64,000 nt of DNA from Lentisphaerota bacterium (GTDB taxonomy: Bacteria > Verrucomicrobiota > Lentisphaeria > Victivallales > Victivallaceae). Each line of letters starts with the position of its first letter. Positions within the stretch are counted from its first letter, which is position 1. The translations under genes were made by a program, and so were the position numbers. A model generated the notes under the pieces. That model saw only the letters and a list, made by a program, of their open reading frames with translations, ran no database searches and was not told the DNA's origin. Of the stretch, positions 16,485 through 24,147 are shown piece by piece. The stretch covers positions 57,748-121,747 of the forward strand of contig SUWH01000003.1 in assembly GCA_015061605.1 (NCBI GenBank), in the 5' to 3' direction.

Positions 16485-17936
16485 ATGAGCGAAACTGAAA
16501 ACAATAACTTTTCTGAAACCTGCAATGTCCGGCTTCCGGTGGTCGCCATCGTCGGCAGACCCAATGTCGGTAAATCCAGCTTGTTCAATGCCATTATCGG
16601 GCGGCGGTTGGCGATCGTTCACGAGATGAGCGGAGTCACCCGTGACCGGGTGGTTTCGGAGGCGCGCTGGGAAAACCGGGCATTCACACTGGTCGATACC
16701 GGCGGTCTGGGAATGATGGACGGCAAGGAAAAGAATGTCGACTTCTGGGATACCGGCATTGCCGAACAGGTCAAAGCCGCGCTCGCTGATGCTGATGTTC
16801 TGATTTTCGTTGCCGACGCCCAGGCGGGGTTGACTCCGCTGGATGAGGATGTTGCCAAACGGCTCCGCAGCTGCGGTAAGCCGGTATTTATGGCGGTCAA
16901 CAAGTGCGATGAAGATAAACTGAAAAACGATGCCGCAGAATTTTCCCGTCTGGGATTCGGCACTATCTATCCCATCTGCTGTACCCGTCGCGGCGGTATC
17001 GGCAATCTGATGGATGCCGTGCTGAATAAATGCGGTGCCGTTCCATTGTCAAAAATCCGGCGCAAACCGGCGATCGACATCGCTGTGGTCGGACGTCCCA
17101 ATGTCGGCAAGTCCAGTTTGATAAATGCGCTTCTCGGTGAAAAACGTTTGATGACCAGTCCCATCGCCGGAACCACCCGTGATGCGGTCAAAGTTGAGTT
17201 TTCTATCACCGACAGCGACGGCAGCCGGCTTCCTGCCAATCTGGTGGATACCGCGGGATTGCGCAAGGGAACCAAGATCGACAACGTCGTGGAACTTTTC
17301 AGCATCATGCGTGCCAAAAGTGCGGTCGAACGCTCGGAGCTTGTGGTTTTTGTCGTTGAAGCAGGAATAAACTCCATCACGGCGCAGGATCGCAAGATAG
17401 CTTCACTTATTGCCACATCGGGCAGAGCGTGTGTGATCGTTGCCAACAAGATCGATCTTTGCGAAGGCATTGAAGAAAAGAGTATGGAAAGTTCCCTGCG
17501 GCGCGGTTTGCCGCAGCTCGGCTTTGCTCCGGTGGTCTTTATCAGTGCCGAAAAGAGAATAAATTTTGACGGCGTTCAAGCGGTTCTGGCGCGGGTTTCC
17601 GCCAACCGCAGTACGGAAATCACCACCGGAAAACTCAACCGGGTACTGGCTGATGCATTGGAAATGACTCCGCCGCCGGTGGTTTCAACGGTTCCTTTGA
17701 AGCTCTTTTACGCTTCGCTGGCGGGCATCCGTCCGCCAAAAATAAAACTTTTCGTCAACCGCGTGGATGCGGCGGCGGACAATTATCTGGTCTTTTTGAA
17801 AAAACAGATACGCAAAAACTTCTCTCTGGAAGGTATCCCCCTTGCTCTGGAAGTTTCCGAACGTCCCAAAAAGATCGAGAGTATCCGTACCAAATCAGCA
17901 ACACGTCCCGCCGGACGGAAAAACAAAAAAATATGA
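16485..17936 (+). CDS. der: ribosome-assembly GTPase Der (EngA)
   Basis: Tandem-GTPase protein required for 50S maturation (483 aa). The first G domain has GRPNVGKSS at 24-32, VDTGG and NKCD. The second has GRPNVGKSS from residue 203, VDTAG and NKID. A C-terminal KH-like domain ends in a basic tail (RPAGRKNKKI). It sits 3 nt after pyrF in the same operon. Confidence 0.95.
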   Translation: MSETENNNFSETCNVRLPVVAIVGRPNVGKSSLFNAIIGRRLAIVHEMSGVTRDRVVSEARWENRAFTLVDTGGLGMMDGKEKNVDFWDTGIAEQVKAALADADVLIFVADAQAGLTPLDEDVAKRLRSCGKPVFMAVNKCDEDKLKNDAAEFSRLGFGTIYPICCTRRGGIGNLMDAVLNKCGAVPLSKIRRKPAIDIAVVGRPNVGKSSLINALLGEKRLMTSPIAGTTRDAVKVEFSITDSDGSRLPANLVDTAGLRKGTKIDNVVELFSIMRAKSAVERSELVVFVVEAGINSITAQDRKIASLIATSGRACVIVANKIDLCEGIEEKSMESSLRRGLPQLGFAPVVFISAEKRINFDGVQAVLARVSANRSTEITTGKLNRVLADALEMTPPPVVSTVPLKLFYASLAGIRPPKIKLFVNRVDAAADNYLVFLKKQIRKNFSLEGIPLALEVSERPKKIESIRTKSATRPAGRKNKKI

Positions 17937-17944
17937 GTTGAGTT

Positions 17945-18451
17945 ATGGACAAGAGTTTGGAAAACAGTATAAAAATTTTTATGGCGGAGAAAATCGCTGC
18001 CGGAGTGTCGCTTTCTGAAATCCAGAATTTGGTCAATGCTGAATTTAAACAGAATTTGACCTATATGGATATCCGCATCATGGCTTCTGAATTGGAGATC
18101 GACTGGCAGCAGCTTAATCCGAAAAAAGAGACCGCCGTCGAAGATGTGACCGCTGTCGAAGCTCCCGCTCCGGCAGCAGCTCCGGCGGAAGAAGCTCCCG
18201 CTGATCCCGCCGCCGCTCCGGGAATGCCCGATTTGAGCGATACCAGAATCGAAGTGAGCAAAATTGCCCGTCCGGGGATGATGTTCTCCGGCAGTGTCAC
18301 CTTTGCCAACGGCAGCAGTGCCGAATGGTATCTGGACAACATGGGCAGACTCGGACTGGAAAATCTGCAGGGCGATAAGCCCGGTCAGGAAGATATTGAA
18401 AAATTCCAGATCGCACTCCAGTTGGAACTGCGCAAACTTATGGGGCAGTGA
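17945..18451 (+). CDS. uncharacterised two-domain protein with Ala/Pro-rich linker
   Basis: Not recognised. 168 aa: a helical N-terminal part (residues 1-60, IKIFMAEKIAAGVSLSEIQNLVNAEF..), an Ala/Pro/Glu-rich flexible linker (about 65-100) and a small C-terminal domain (105-168) with alternating strands (MMFSGSVTFANGSSAEWYLD). There is no signal peptide or membrane segment. It lies 8 nt after der, so it is co-transcribed with core genes. Confidence 0.6.
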   Translation: MDKSLENSIKIFMAEKIAAGVSLSEIQNLVNAEFKQNLTYMDIRIMASELEIDWQQLNPKKETAVEDVTAVEAPAPAAAPAEEAPADPAAAPGMPDLSDTRIEVSKIARPGMMFSGSVTFANGSSAEWYLDNMGRLGLENLQGDKPGQEDIEKFQIALQLELRKLMGQ

Positions 18452-18455
18452 AAAA

Positions 18456-19547
18456 ATGGATGAATCTTTGAAACAGCAGTTGAACTCCTTTGATCCGGCT
18501 ACCCGCGCCCGGGCATTGGCGAAAGTTCGCAAAATTTACAGCGCATTCAATATGCACTGCCACAGTTTTTATTCCTACAACGGCTATGGATATTCGCCCA
18601 GTATGCTTGCCGCTGTTGCCAAAGAGAATAACTGGCGCAGCGCGATGCTGGTCGATTTCGATGTACTGGACGGTGTGGATGAATTTCTTGCCGCCGCCCG
18701 TGCGCTCGGAGTGAGAGCCTGTGCCGGTATGGAAACGCGCGTCTATGTCCCTGAACTTGCCGATGTGGAAATAAATTCCCCCGGCGAACCGGGGATCGCT
18801 TATCACCTCGGATGCGGATTTACTGCATCCGAAGTTCCGGCAGGTGAAAAAGCTTTTGCCGACAACTTGCGCAGTAAAGCCAATGCCCGCACCCGGACTC
18901 TGGTGGAAAAGGTCAACACTTATCTTTCTGAAATCGAACTTGATTTCAACGCGGTCGCCAAAGAGTTCACCCCCAACGGCAATGTTACTGAACGCCACGT
19001 CTGCACCGCCTACCGTATGATGGCGGAAAAGTGTTTTAAAGGCGGTGAACTTGCTGCTTATTGGAATGAAAAACTGGGTAAGTATGAAGAAAACCCGGTC
19101 AAACTTGAAGGTCTGATCCGTTCCAAAACCATGAAGCGGGGAGGGGTGGGCTATGTCGCTCCCACTCCGGAAAGTTTCCCCACTCTGGAAGAGATGAATA
19201 AGTTCATCATCAACTGCGGTGCCGCCCCCACGCTGGCGTGGCTCAACGGACTTTCTGCCGGAGAAAACGATGTTGACCGCCTCTTTGAACTGCACTTGAA
19301 GTACGGTTTGAAAGCGGCGACCCTCATCCCGGACCGCAACTGGCGCGCTGATACTCCGGAGAAACAGACGGCTCTTACCGCTGAACTCGACCGTTTTGTC
19401 GCCGCCGCAAACAAATATAATATTCCGCTGCTTGCCGGAACGGAGATGAATGCTCCCGGACAGCTTATCGCGGATGACTTTACAATTGCCCCGCTGGTAA
19501 AGCATTTGGACAGCTTTATTGCCGGAGCGGATAAATTTGCCAGATAA
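18456..19547 (+). CDS. PHP-domain-like phosphoesterase/hydrolase
   Basis: 363-aa protein whose N-terminus (NMHCHSFYSYNGYGYSP, near residue 28) looks like the first metal-binding motif of PHP phosphoesterases, followed by MLVDFDVLDGVDEF and GMETRVYVPE where further metal ligands are expected. The C-terminal half has an amidohydrolase-like end (LLAGTEMNAPGQL). The start is the ATG at 18456, 4 nt after the previous stop. Operon placement just before the mannitol-1-phosphate dehydrogenase-like gene hints at sugar-phosphate metabolism; the substrate is not known. Confidence 0.55.
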   Translation: MDESLKQQLNSFDPATRARALAKVRKIYSAFNMHCHSFYSYNGYGYSPSMLAAVAKENNWRSAMLVDFDVLDGVDEFLAAARALGVRACAGMETRVYVPELADVEINSPGEPGIAYHLGCGFTASEVPAGEKAFADNLRSKANARTRTLVEKVNTYLSEIELDFNAVAKEFTPNGNVTERHVCTAYRMMAEKCFKGGELAAYWNEKLGKYEENPVKLEGLIRSKTMKRGGVGYVAPTPESFPTLEEMNKFIINCGAAPTLAWLNGLSAGENDVDRLFELHLKYGLKAATLIPDRNWRADTPEKQTALTAELDRFVAAANKYNIPLLAGTEMNAPGQLIADDFTIAPLVKHLDSFIAGADKFAR

Positions 19548-19580
19548 CCAACAACCATATATAATAAAGGAAAAATCATT

Positions 19581-20702
19581 ATGAGTACTTTTCTCGGAAT
19601 CGGTCTCGGCCCCATCCAGACCGGAATCTTCCTCGCCGGAGCCGCCAAAGGCGGTTTTGACCGCATCGTCATCGCCGAAGTCAATGAAACACTGAAAAAT
19701 GCGGTCAACGCTTCCGGCAGTGTCACCATCAACATCGCCGCCGCTGACCACGTTTATTCTGAAACTTACAACAATGTGGAAGCCTACAACCCCAACGATC
19801 CGGCTGAAGTCGAAAAACTCATCGCCGCCGCCGCCGAAGCCGATGAACTTGCCACCGCTCTGCCCAGTGTGAAGTTTTTCGCCTATTGCGCTCCGTGGCT
19901 CAAAGCCGGTTTCGCTCTTCAGCCGGAACGCCGCCGCTTCTTCTACACCGCTGAAAACAACAATCACGCCGCTGAAGAGCTGGAAAAAGCCATCGGAGTC
20001 AACTTCCCCAATACCTACTATCTCAATACCGTTATCGGTAAGATGAGCGGTGTGGTTCCCGCTTCCGCTGATCGTCCGGGACTTGCCGCCGGAGTTGAAA
20101 ACGCCCATCTGGTTGAAGAATTCAACACCATTTACATTTCCAGCTGCCCCGGCATCGAAGAACGCAAGGTAAAAAATCTTTACGTCAAGAGCGACCTTTA
20201 TCCCTTTGAAGAAGCCAAACTTTACGGTCACAATGCCACTCACTTTCTGCTTGCCACCCTCGGCAAAGCTGAAGGTTACAAGACCATGGATGAAGTCAGT
20301 GCCAAACCGGAACTTATCGAAATCGCCCGTCAGGCGTTTTTCGGTGAATCCGGCAGTGCGCTGATCAAAAAGTACGCTTCTCTCAACGATGAACTCTTTA
20401 CCGAATCCGGTTTCAAAGCCTATGTCGATGGTCTGCTCGTCCGTATGACCAACCCGTTCCTCAAAGATGCCATCGACCGCATCACCCGCGATCTGGAACG
20501 CAAATTGAGCTGGGAAGACCGCGTTATCGGAACCATGCGTCTGGTGCTTTCCCAGGGGGGAGTGCCGGTAAACTTTGCCAAAGGTGCCAAACTTGCCGCT
20601 GCTGAATTTGCCGCCGGCGGCGATGTCAAAGCCAAGCTGGCTGAACTCTGGCCCGCCCCGTGGGGTGCGGAACATGATGCGCTTTATACTTTGATCAAGT
20701 AA
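19581..20702 (+). CDS. mannitol-1-phosphate 5-dehydrogenase-like oxidoreductase
   Basis: 373-aa polyol dehydrogenase of the long-chain mannitol dehydrogenase family. The N-terminal Rossmann motif GIGLGPIQTG (residues 6-15) binds NAD(P). The C-terminal domain shows KLYGHNATHFLLATLGK, matching the family's catalytic Lys and Asn-x-x-His cluster, which oxidises mannitol 1-phosphate or a related polyol phosphate to the ketose phosphate. No PTS gene is nearby, so the polyol is uncertain. The ribosome-binding site AAAGGA precedes the ATG. It is the last gene of the ten-gene operon. Confidence 0.72.
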   Translation: MSTFLGIGLGPIQTGIFLAGAAKGGFDRIVIAEVNETLKNAVNASGSVTINIAAADHVYSETYNNVEAYNPNDPAEVEKLIAAAAEADELATALPSVKFFAYCAPWLKAGFALQPERRRFFYTAENNNHAAEELEKAIGVNFPNTYYLNTVIGKMSGVVPASADRPGLAAGVENAHLVEEFNTIYISSCPGIEERKVKNLYVKSDLYPFEEAKLYGHNATHFLLATLGKAEGYKTMDEVSAKPELIEIARQAFFGESGSALIKKYASLNDELFTESGFKAYVDGLLVRMTNPFLKDAIDRITRDLERKLSWEDRVIGTMRLVLSQGGVPVNFAKGAKLAAAEFAAGGDVKAKLAELWPAPWGAEHDALYTLIK

Positions 20703-20712
20703 GTGTAAAATT

Positions 20713-20752
20713 GAGCGATATTGAAGTTTTTTCTTCAATATCGCTCCTTTTT
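20713..20752 (+). terminator. strong intrinsic terminator of the ten-gene operon
   Basis: A 14-bp perfect stem (20713-20726 with 20733-20746, GAGCGATATTGAAG outwards) with a 6-nt loop is followed by CTTTTT. It is 10 nt past the last stop codon. Confidence 0.9.
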
Positions 20753-20774
20753 GATGAAAATCAATCAAAATTAC

Positions 20775-20803
20775 TTGTAATCGACTGTTTTGTGTGCTAA
20801 TTT
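20775..20803 (+). promoter_or_regulatory. promoter of the DUF4838 operon
   Basis: -35 TTGTAA (20775-20780), 17 bp, -10 TAATTT (20798-20803), leaving a leader of about 60 nt before the pseudopilin ATG at 20872. Confidence 0.5.
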
Positions 20804-20871
20804 AAGGACGTTCAGGTGTATTTTATCTTCTGCTGACGCGGGGGGCGATTCCAAAATAAAGGAGATGTGTT

Positions 20872-21629
20872 ATGATAAATCAGAATATTTTTTCCGGAGA
20901 ACTCCGGAGTAAAGCGTACCGCTTTACTCCGGAGAACTCCGGAGTAAAGCGTACCGCTTTACTCTTATTGAACTGCTTGTAGTCATTGCGATAATCGCAA
21001 TATTGGCAGCAATTCTTCTGCCTGCGTTGCAGCAGGCCAGACAGCGAGGTTTGGGAACTTCCTGCATCGGAAATTGCAAAACCGTAGGGCAGACTGTACA
21101 GACGTATATGAATGAATACGCAAGTTATTTTCCGTTCCCCGGCGGCAGTTGGTGGTATGGTTTGCGATATTATTTCCCTTCCTACAAGATAACAAGCAGT
21201 GGTTCTCCCAGTGTGAATGGAAGTAGCGATGAAAATCCGCGTTTTGAAAAAATGAGAAATGCTCCGGTTTTCTGGTGTCCGGCCCTTTTTATACATCCCA
21301 GAGTTGCTAAAAGCAAGGGCGAAACTTTTTATGTCACGCCAAGTTGGCAAAAACATTTCGGAATAGGACCAGGAAAGCCGTTCAAGTTGACTGCTGTTGT
21401 CCGTCCGGGACAGAAAATAATGCTGGTCGAGTACAGCTTTGATGGTGGTGGAGCTGCTGTAACACTTCCGCGTTATTCAAACAACGCTTTCCCTCATGCA
21501 AAAAACGGTAATTTTACGATGTTGGATGGTCATGTCGAAACTCAAAAGTATGGGTTGCCATGGGTGTTGTACTCCGACAGTGATAACAGAAGCCTGTTCC
21601 ATAAACACTGGTATCCGTTTAAGCCGTAA
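20872..21629 (+). pseudogene. pseudopilin gene disrupted by a 35-bp tandem duplication
   Basis: First gene of the DUF4838 operon, with AAAGGAG before the ATG. The body from 20958 reads [18 protein letters not shown], then [12 protein letters not shown], a pilin head and hydrophobic stem, and further on [17 protein letters not shown], the H-x9-DG motif. It lies in a different frame from the ATG. The cause is visible: a 35-bp unit at 20894-20928 is repeated exactly at 20929-20963. With one copy removed, the ATG reads [18 protein letters not shown] straight into TLIELL. With two copies, translation ends at TAG 20980 after 36 codons, and the body frame has a stop at 20910 and no start before the pilin helix. 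It is therefore a frameshifted gene or an OFF state. Intact, it would encode about 240 aa. Confidence 0.8.
20894..20963 (+). repeat. 2 x 35-bp tandem repeat in the pseudopilin leader
   Basis: Two identical 35-bp units (20894-20928 and 20929-20963). Each contains the palindrome ACTCCGGAGT and a 9-bp inverted repeat (AGTAAAGCG..CGCTTTACT, 3-nt loop; 20908-20916 with 20920-20928 and 20943-20951 with 20955-20963). 35 is not a multiple of 3, so copy number sets the reading frame. Confidence 0.9.
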
Positions 21630-21655
21630 AAAATAAATTGTAAAAAGTGGTGTGT

Positions 21656-24127
21656 ATGAAAAAAATTCTTTTAATTTCAGGAGCAGTGCTTATGACTGTT
21701 GCGGCAAGTGCCTTTGAATTGGGTAAAAAGGCGGTTAATATTTATTACAACCGGATCAATACCCGCCCGGCAATGGAAATGAGTCAGCTGCTCGGTAAAG
21801 TTTTCGGTAAAAAATTCAAGGCTGTTCAGCTGAAAAATGCTGACTTTAAAAATCCGGGTATCTATATCGGTTTTGAAGCTCCCGGGGTGAAGTATACTCT
21901 TCCGGCAGATAAAAAAGAGTTTGTTGCCACCCATGCCGACGAGTCAAAAGTTTTCATCTGGGGCAATGATAAAGAAAATCTCAAGGGAACCCTTTTCGCG
22001 GTCGCCGATTTTCTGGAAAAATATGCCGGTGTCCGCTTCCTCTGGCCCGGTGAACTCGGCACCGTCGCCGAAAAACGCAAGCCGGTCAAAATCAAAAACG
22101 GGCTTGATCTTTATATTCCGCCGTTTGATCTGCGTTTGACCAGCAGTTTCCATTACGGGTCACGCAACCGCACCGTGCAGGAAAACCTCAATCTGGACAA
22201 CTGGCTCAATCATCAGAAAGTCGGTAAGTCGATCCGCGCTCATCGCGGTTCCGGATTTCAGCATGCTTTTGAAGATTTGATGCCCCGGGAGGTCTACGGC
22301 AAAGAACACCCGGAATACTACGCGCTGGTCAGTCCGGAAAAATGGATCGGTGAACCAAAACCCGATAAACCCACCCGGTTGAGCGATCCCACCATGCCCG
22401 GCCCATGGCAGCTTTGCACCTCCAATCCGGATGTGCGCCGCATTATCGCTGAAAAACTTGCCGCCGCCAAATCAGACGGCATTCAGTCCATTTCTCCCAA
22501 TGACGGTTATGGTTTCTGCGAGTGCGCCAACTGCAAGGCGCAGGATGGGCTTGATGCCAAGCGTCACGGCCGCTACTTCGCTTTGACCAACCGGATGTAC
22601 AACTTCGCCGAAGATATTGCCAAACAGGTCAAAAAACTCAATCCCAAAGCTAAAGTTGGTATGTTCGCATACAGTTTCTACGACGGCGTGCCGGATGGAA
22701 AAATCGAATTTCCCGGAAATATGTATCTTTCTTACTGCTATATGGTCTATGATGCAAAAGACAAAGCCGCCGAAGATGAGATCAATAACAAGATCCTCGG
22801 ACTTGCCGCCTCCGGAGCGAAAGTTATCGGACGTGAATACTGGGGTACCCATTATACCATGGAATACCCGCTTTCCCACAGCCGTAAGATCGACCGCAAT
22901 ATCAAAACCTTGCGCAAAGGTAACGCCGCCGGTATCTACGGCGAAACCGGAGCCAGTTTCGGCCCCCGCGCCACCGACTTGTATATTCTTGCCAAATTGA
23001 GCTGGAATCCCGATCTGAAGCGTGAAGATATCCTGATGGATTTCTGTATCTCTGCCTTCGGAAACGACGCGGCTCCGGTGATGTTTGAAATGTTTGAAAA
23101 AATTGAAGATCACGTCGAAAAAGGCTTCGCGGTGGATCCTTATCTCGCCTGTCCCAATTATAAATTTTACGGCAACAGTTACTCCAAAAACAACTACGTA
23201 ATGGCGCGCATTTTTGATCACAACTTTACCAAAATGTGCAATGACTACTTCCATAAAGCCGCCAAACTGGTCAAGACTCCGGCGCAAAAGGCGCGGTTGC
23301 AATATATCAAAAACGGGGTGAATTTCGCCCGCGTTACCAGCGATGCCCTTTGCGCCTATCAGGATTTGGCTGCCATCGGCTTGAATATGCCGCTTACCAT
23401 GCCCTCCAACTTGAATATTCCAATGGAAAAGAACGCAGTACTCAAGGTGGTGAATGATGCGTTGAAAGCCTACAACGAAAAAGAATTTTATATCAATCGC
23501 TACAGTTTGGACAGCAATATCGGACGCGCCCGCCGTTCCAATGCCATCAATCTGCGTCCGTGGGGAACTCTGGCGGAAATTGCCCGGATCGACATTATTT
23601 CTGAAAAATTCAACTATCTGGTCAATGGTGCATTTGAGTATTCCTCTTACAGCTGGGATGTCAAAGCACTTAAAGGAAATGCCGGTGCCGCTTTTGTGAC
23701 ATCCGCCAACTGCGATGCCGATAATAACTACATGGTTACCAGCCACGCGCTGCAAGGTATAAGTTTGGAGCTTTCTATGGACAAGGATGCTGTTGCCGAA
23801 ATCAAACAGCTCCGTCCAATTGCGGCCAAAGAGAATATGGAAGCCCGTTTCCGGATGTTCGTTAAATCCGCTTCCGGTGATCCGGCGAAATATCTCAAAG
23901 TCCGTTTTGGTGAACAGACCTTTGACATGGTCACGGTCGTGGATGAAAGCCGAGCCAACGGCGACTGGTACGAACTGCGTTCGCAGGTGTTGCCGGTTGC
24001 TCCGGGAACTTATGAGTTCCGCATCGAAGTGAGCAATCCTGCCGGATTATTCGGCGGAGATTCTCTTACTCTCAACTTCGATGAATTGCGTTTGCGTCTG
24101 AAATCAGTCAACAGAATTACCAAATAA
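21656..24127 (+). CDS. secreted DUF4838 protein, family A copy 1
   Basis: 823-aa exported protein with a Sec signal peptide cleaved after Ala19 (..VAASA|FELG). The N-terminal region (20 to about 150) resembles the small domain preceding catalytic barrels in GH67-type glucuronidases and ends in VRFLWPGELGTVAEK. The central DUF4838 region (about 165-500) contains SGFQHAF, CTSNPDVRR, a Cys motif C288-E-C-A-N-C293, MFAYSFYDG and GREYWGTHYTMEYPLSHSRK. The C-terminus (from about 655) is beta-rich and looks like a carbohydrate-binding module. It is probably a secreted glycoside hydrolase on a uronate- or deoxysugar-containing glycan, inferred from the DUF4838/GH67 relation. The ATG at 21656 is preferred to an in-frame GTG at 21647. 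It is the first of four tandem paralogues. Confidence 0.8.
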   Translation: MKKILLISGAVLMTVAASAFELGKKAVNIYYNRINTRPAMEMSQLLGKVFGKKFKAVQLKNADFKNPGIYIGFEAPGVKYTLPADKKEFVATHADESKVFIWGNDKENLKGTLFAVADFLEKYAGVRFLWPGELGTVAEKRKPVKIKNGLDLYIPPFDLRLTSSFHYGSRNRTVQENLNLDNWLNHQKVGKSIRAHRGSGFQHAFEDLMPREVYGKEHPEYYALVSPEKWIGEPKPDKPTRLSDPTMPGPWQLCTSNPDVRRIIAEKLAAAKSDGIQSISPNDGYGFCECANCKAQDGLDAKRHGRYFALTNRMYNFAEDIAKQVKKLNPKAKVGMFAYSFYDGVPDGKIEFPGNMYLSYCYMVYDAKDKAAEDEINNKILGLAASGAKVIGREYWGTHYTMEYPLSHSRKIDRNIKTLRKGNAAGIYGETGASFGPRATDLYILAKLSWNPDLKREDILMDFCISAFGNDAAPVMFEMFEKIEDHVEKGFAVDPYLACPNYKFYGNSYSKNNYVMARIFDHNFTKMCNDYFHKAAKLVKTPAQKARLQYIKNGVNFARVTSDALCAYQDLAAIGLNMPLTMPSNLNIPMEKNAVLKVVNDALKAYNEKEFYINRYSLDSNIGRARRSNAINLRPWGTLAEIARIDIISEKFNYLVNGAFEYSSYSWDVKALKGNAGAAFVTSANCDADNNYMVTSHALQGISLELSMDKDAVAEIKQLRPIAAKENMEARFRMFVKSASGDPAKYLKVRFGEQTFDMVTVVDESRANGDWYELRSQVLPVAPGTYEFRIEVSNPAGLFGGDSLTLNFDELRLRLKSVNRITK

Positions 24128-24147
24128 GCATAAAAAAAGGGGTGAAA

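Noticed and set aside
18438..20768. A 776-codon open frame on the minus strand opposite the PHP-like and mannitol-1-phosphate dehydrogenase-like genes
   Set aside because: Its product is Phe/Gly/Asp-rich low-complexity text with no motif, and the plus strand carries two recognisable genes with ribosome-binding sites. It is a codon-bias shadow.
20894..20963. CRISPR-like or satellite repeat
   Set aside because: There are only two directly abutting copies with no spacer, located inside a coding leader; tandem duplication explains it.
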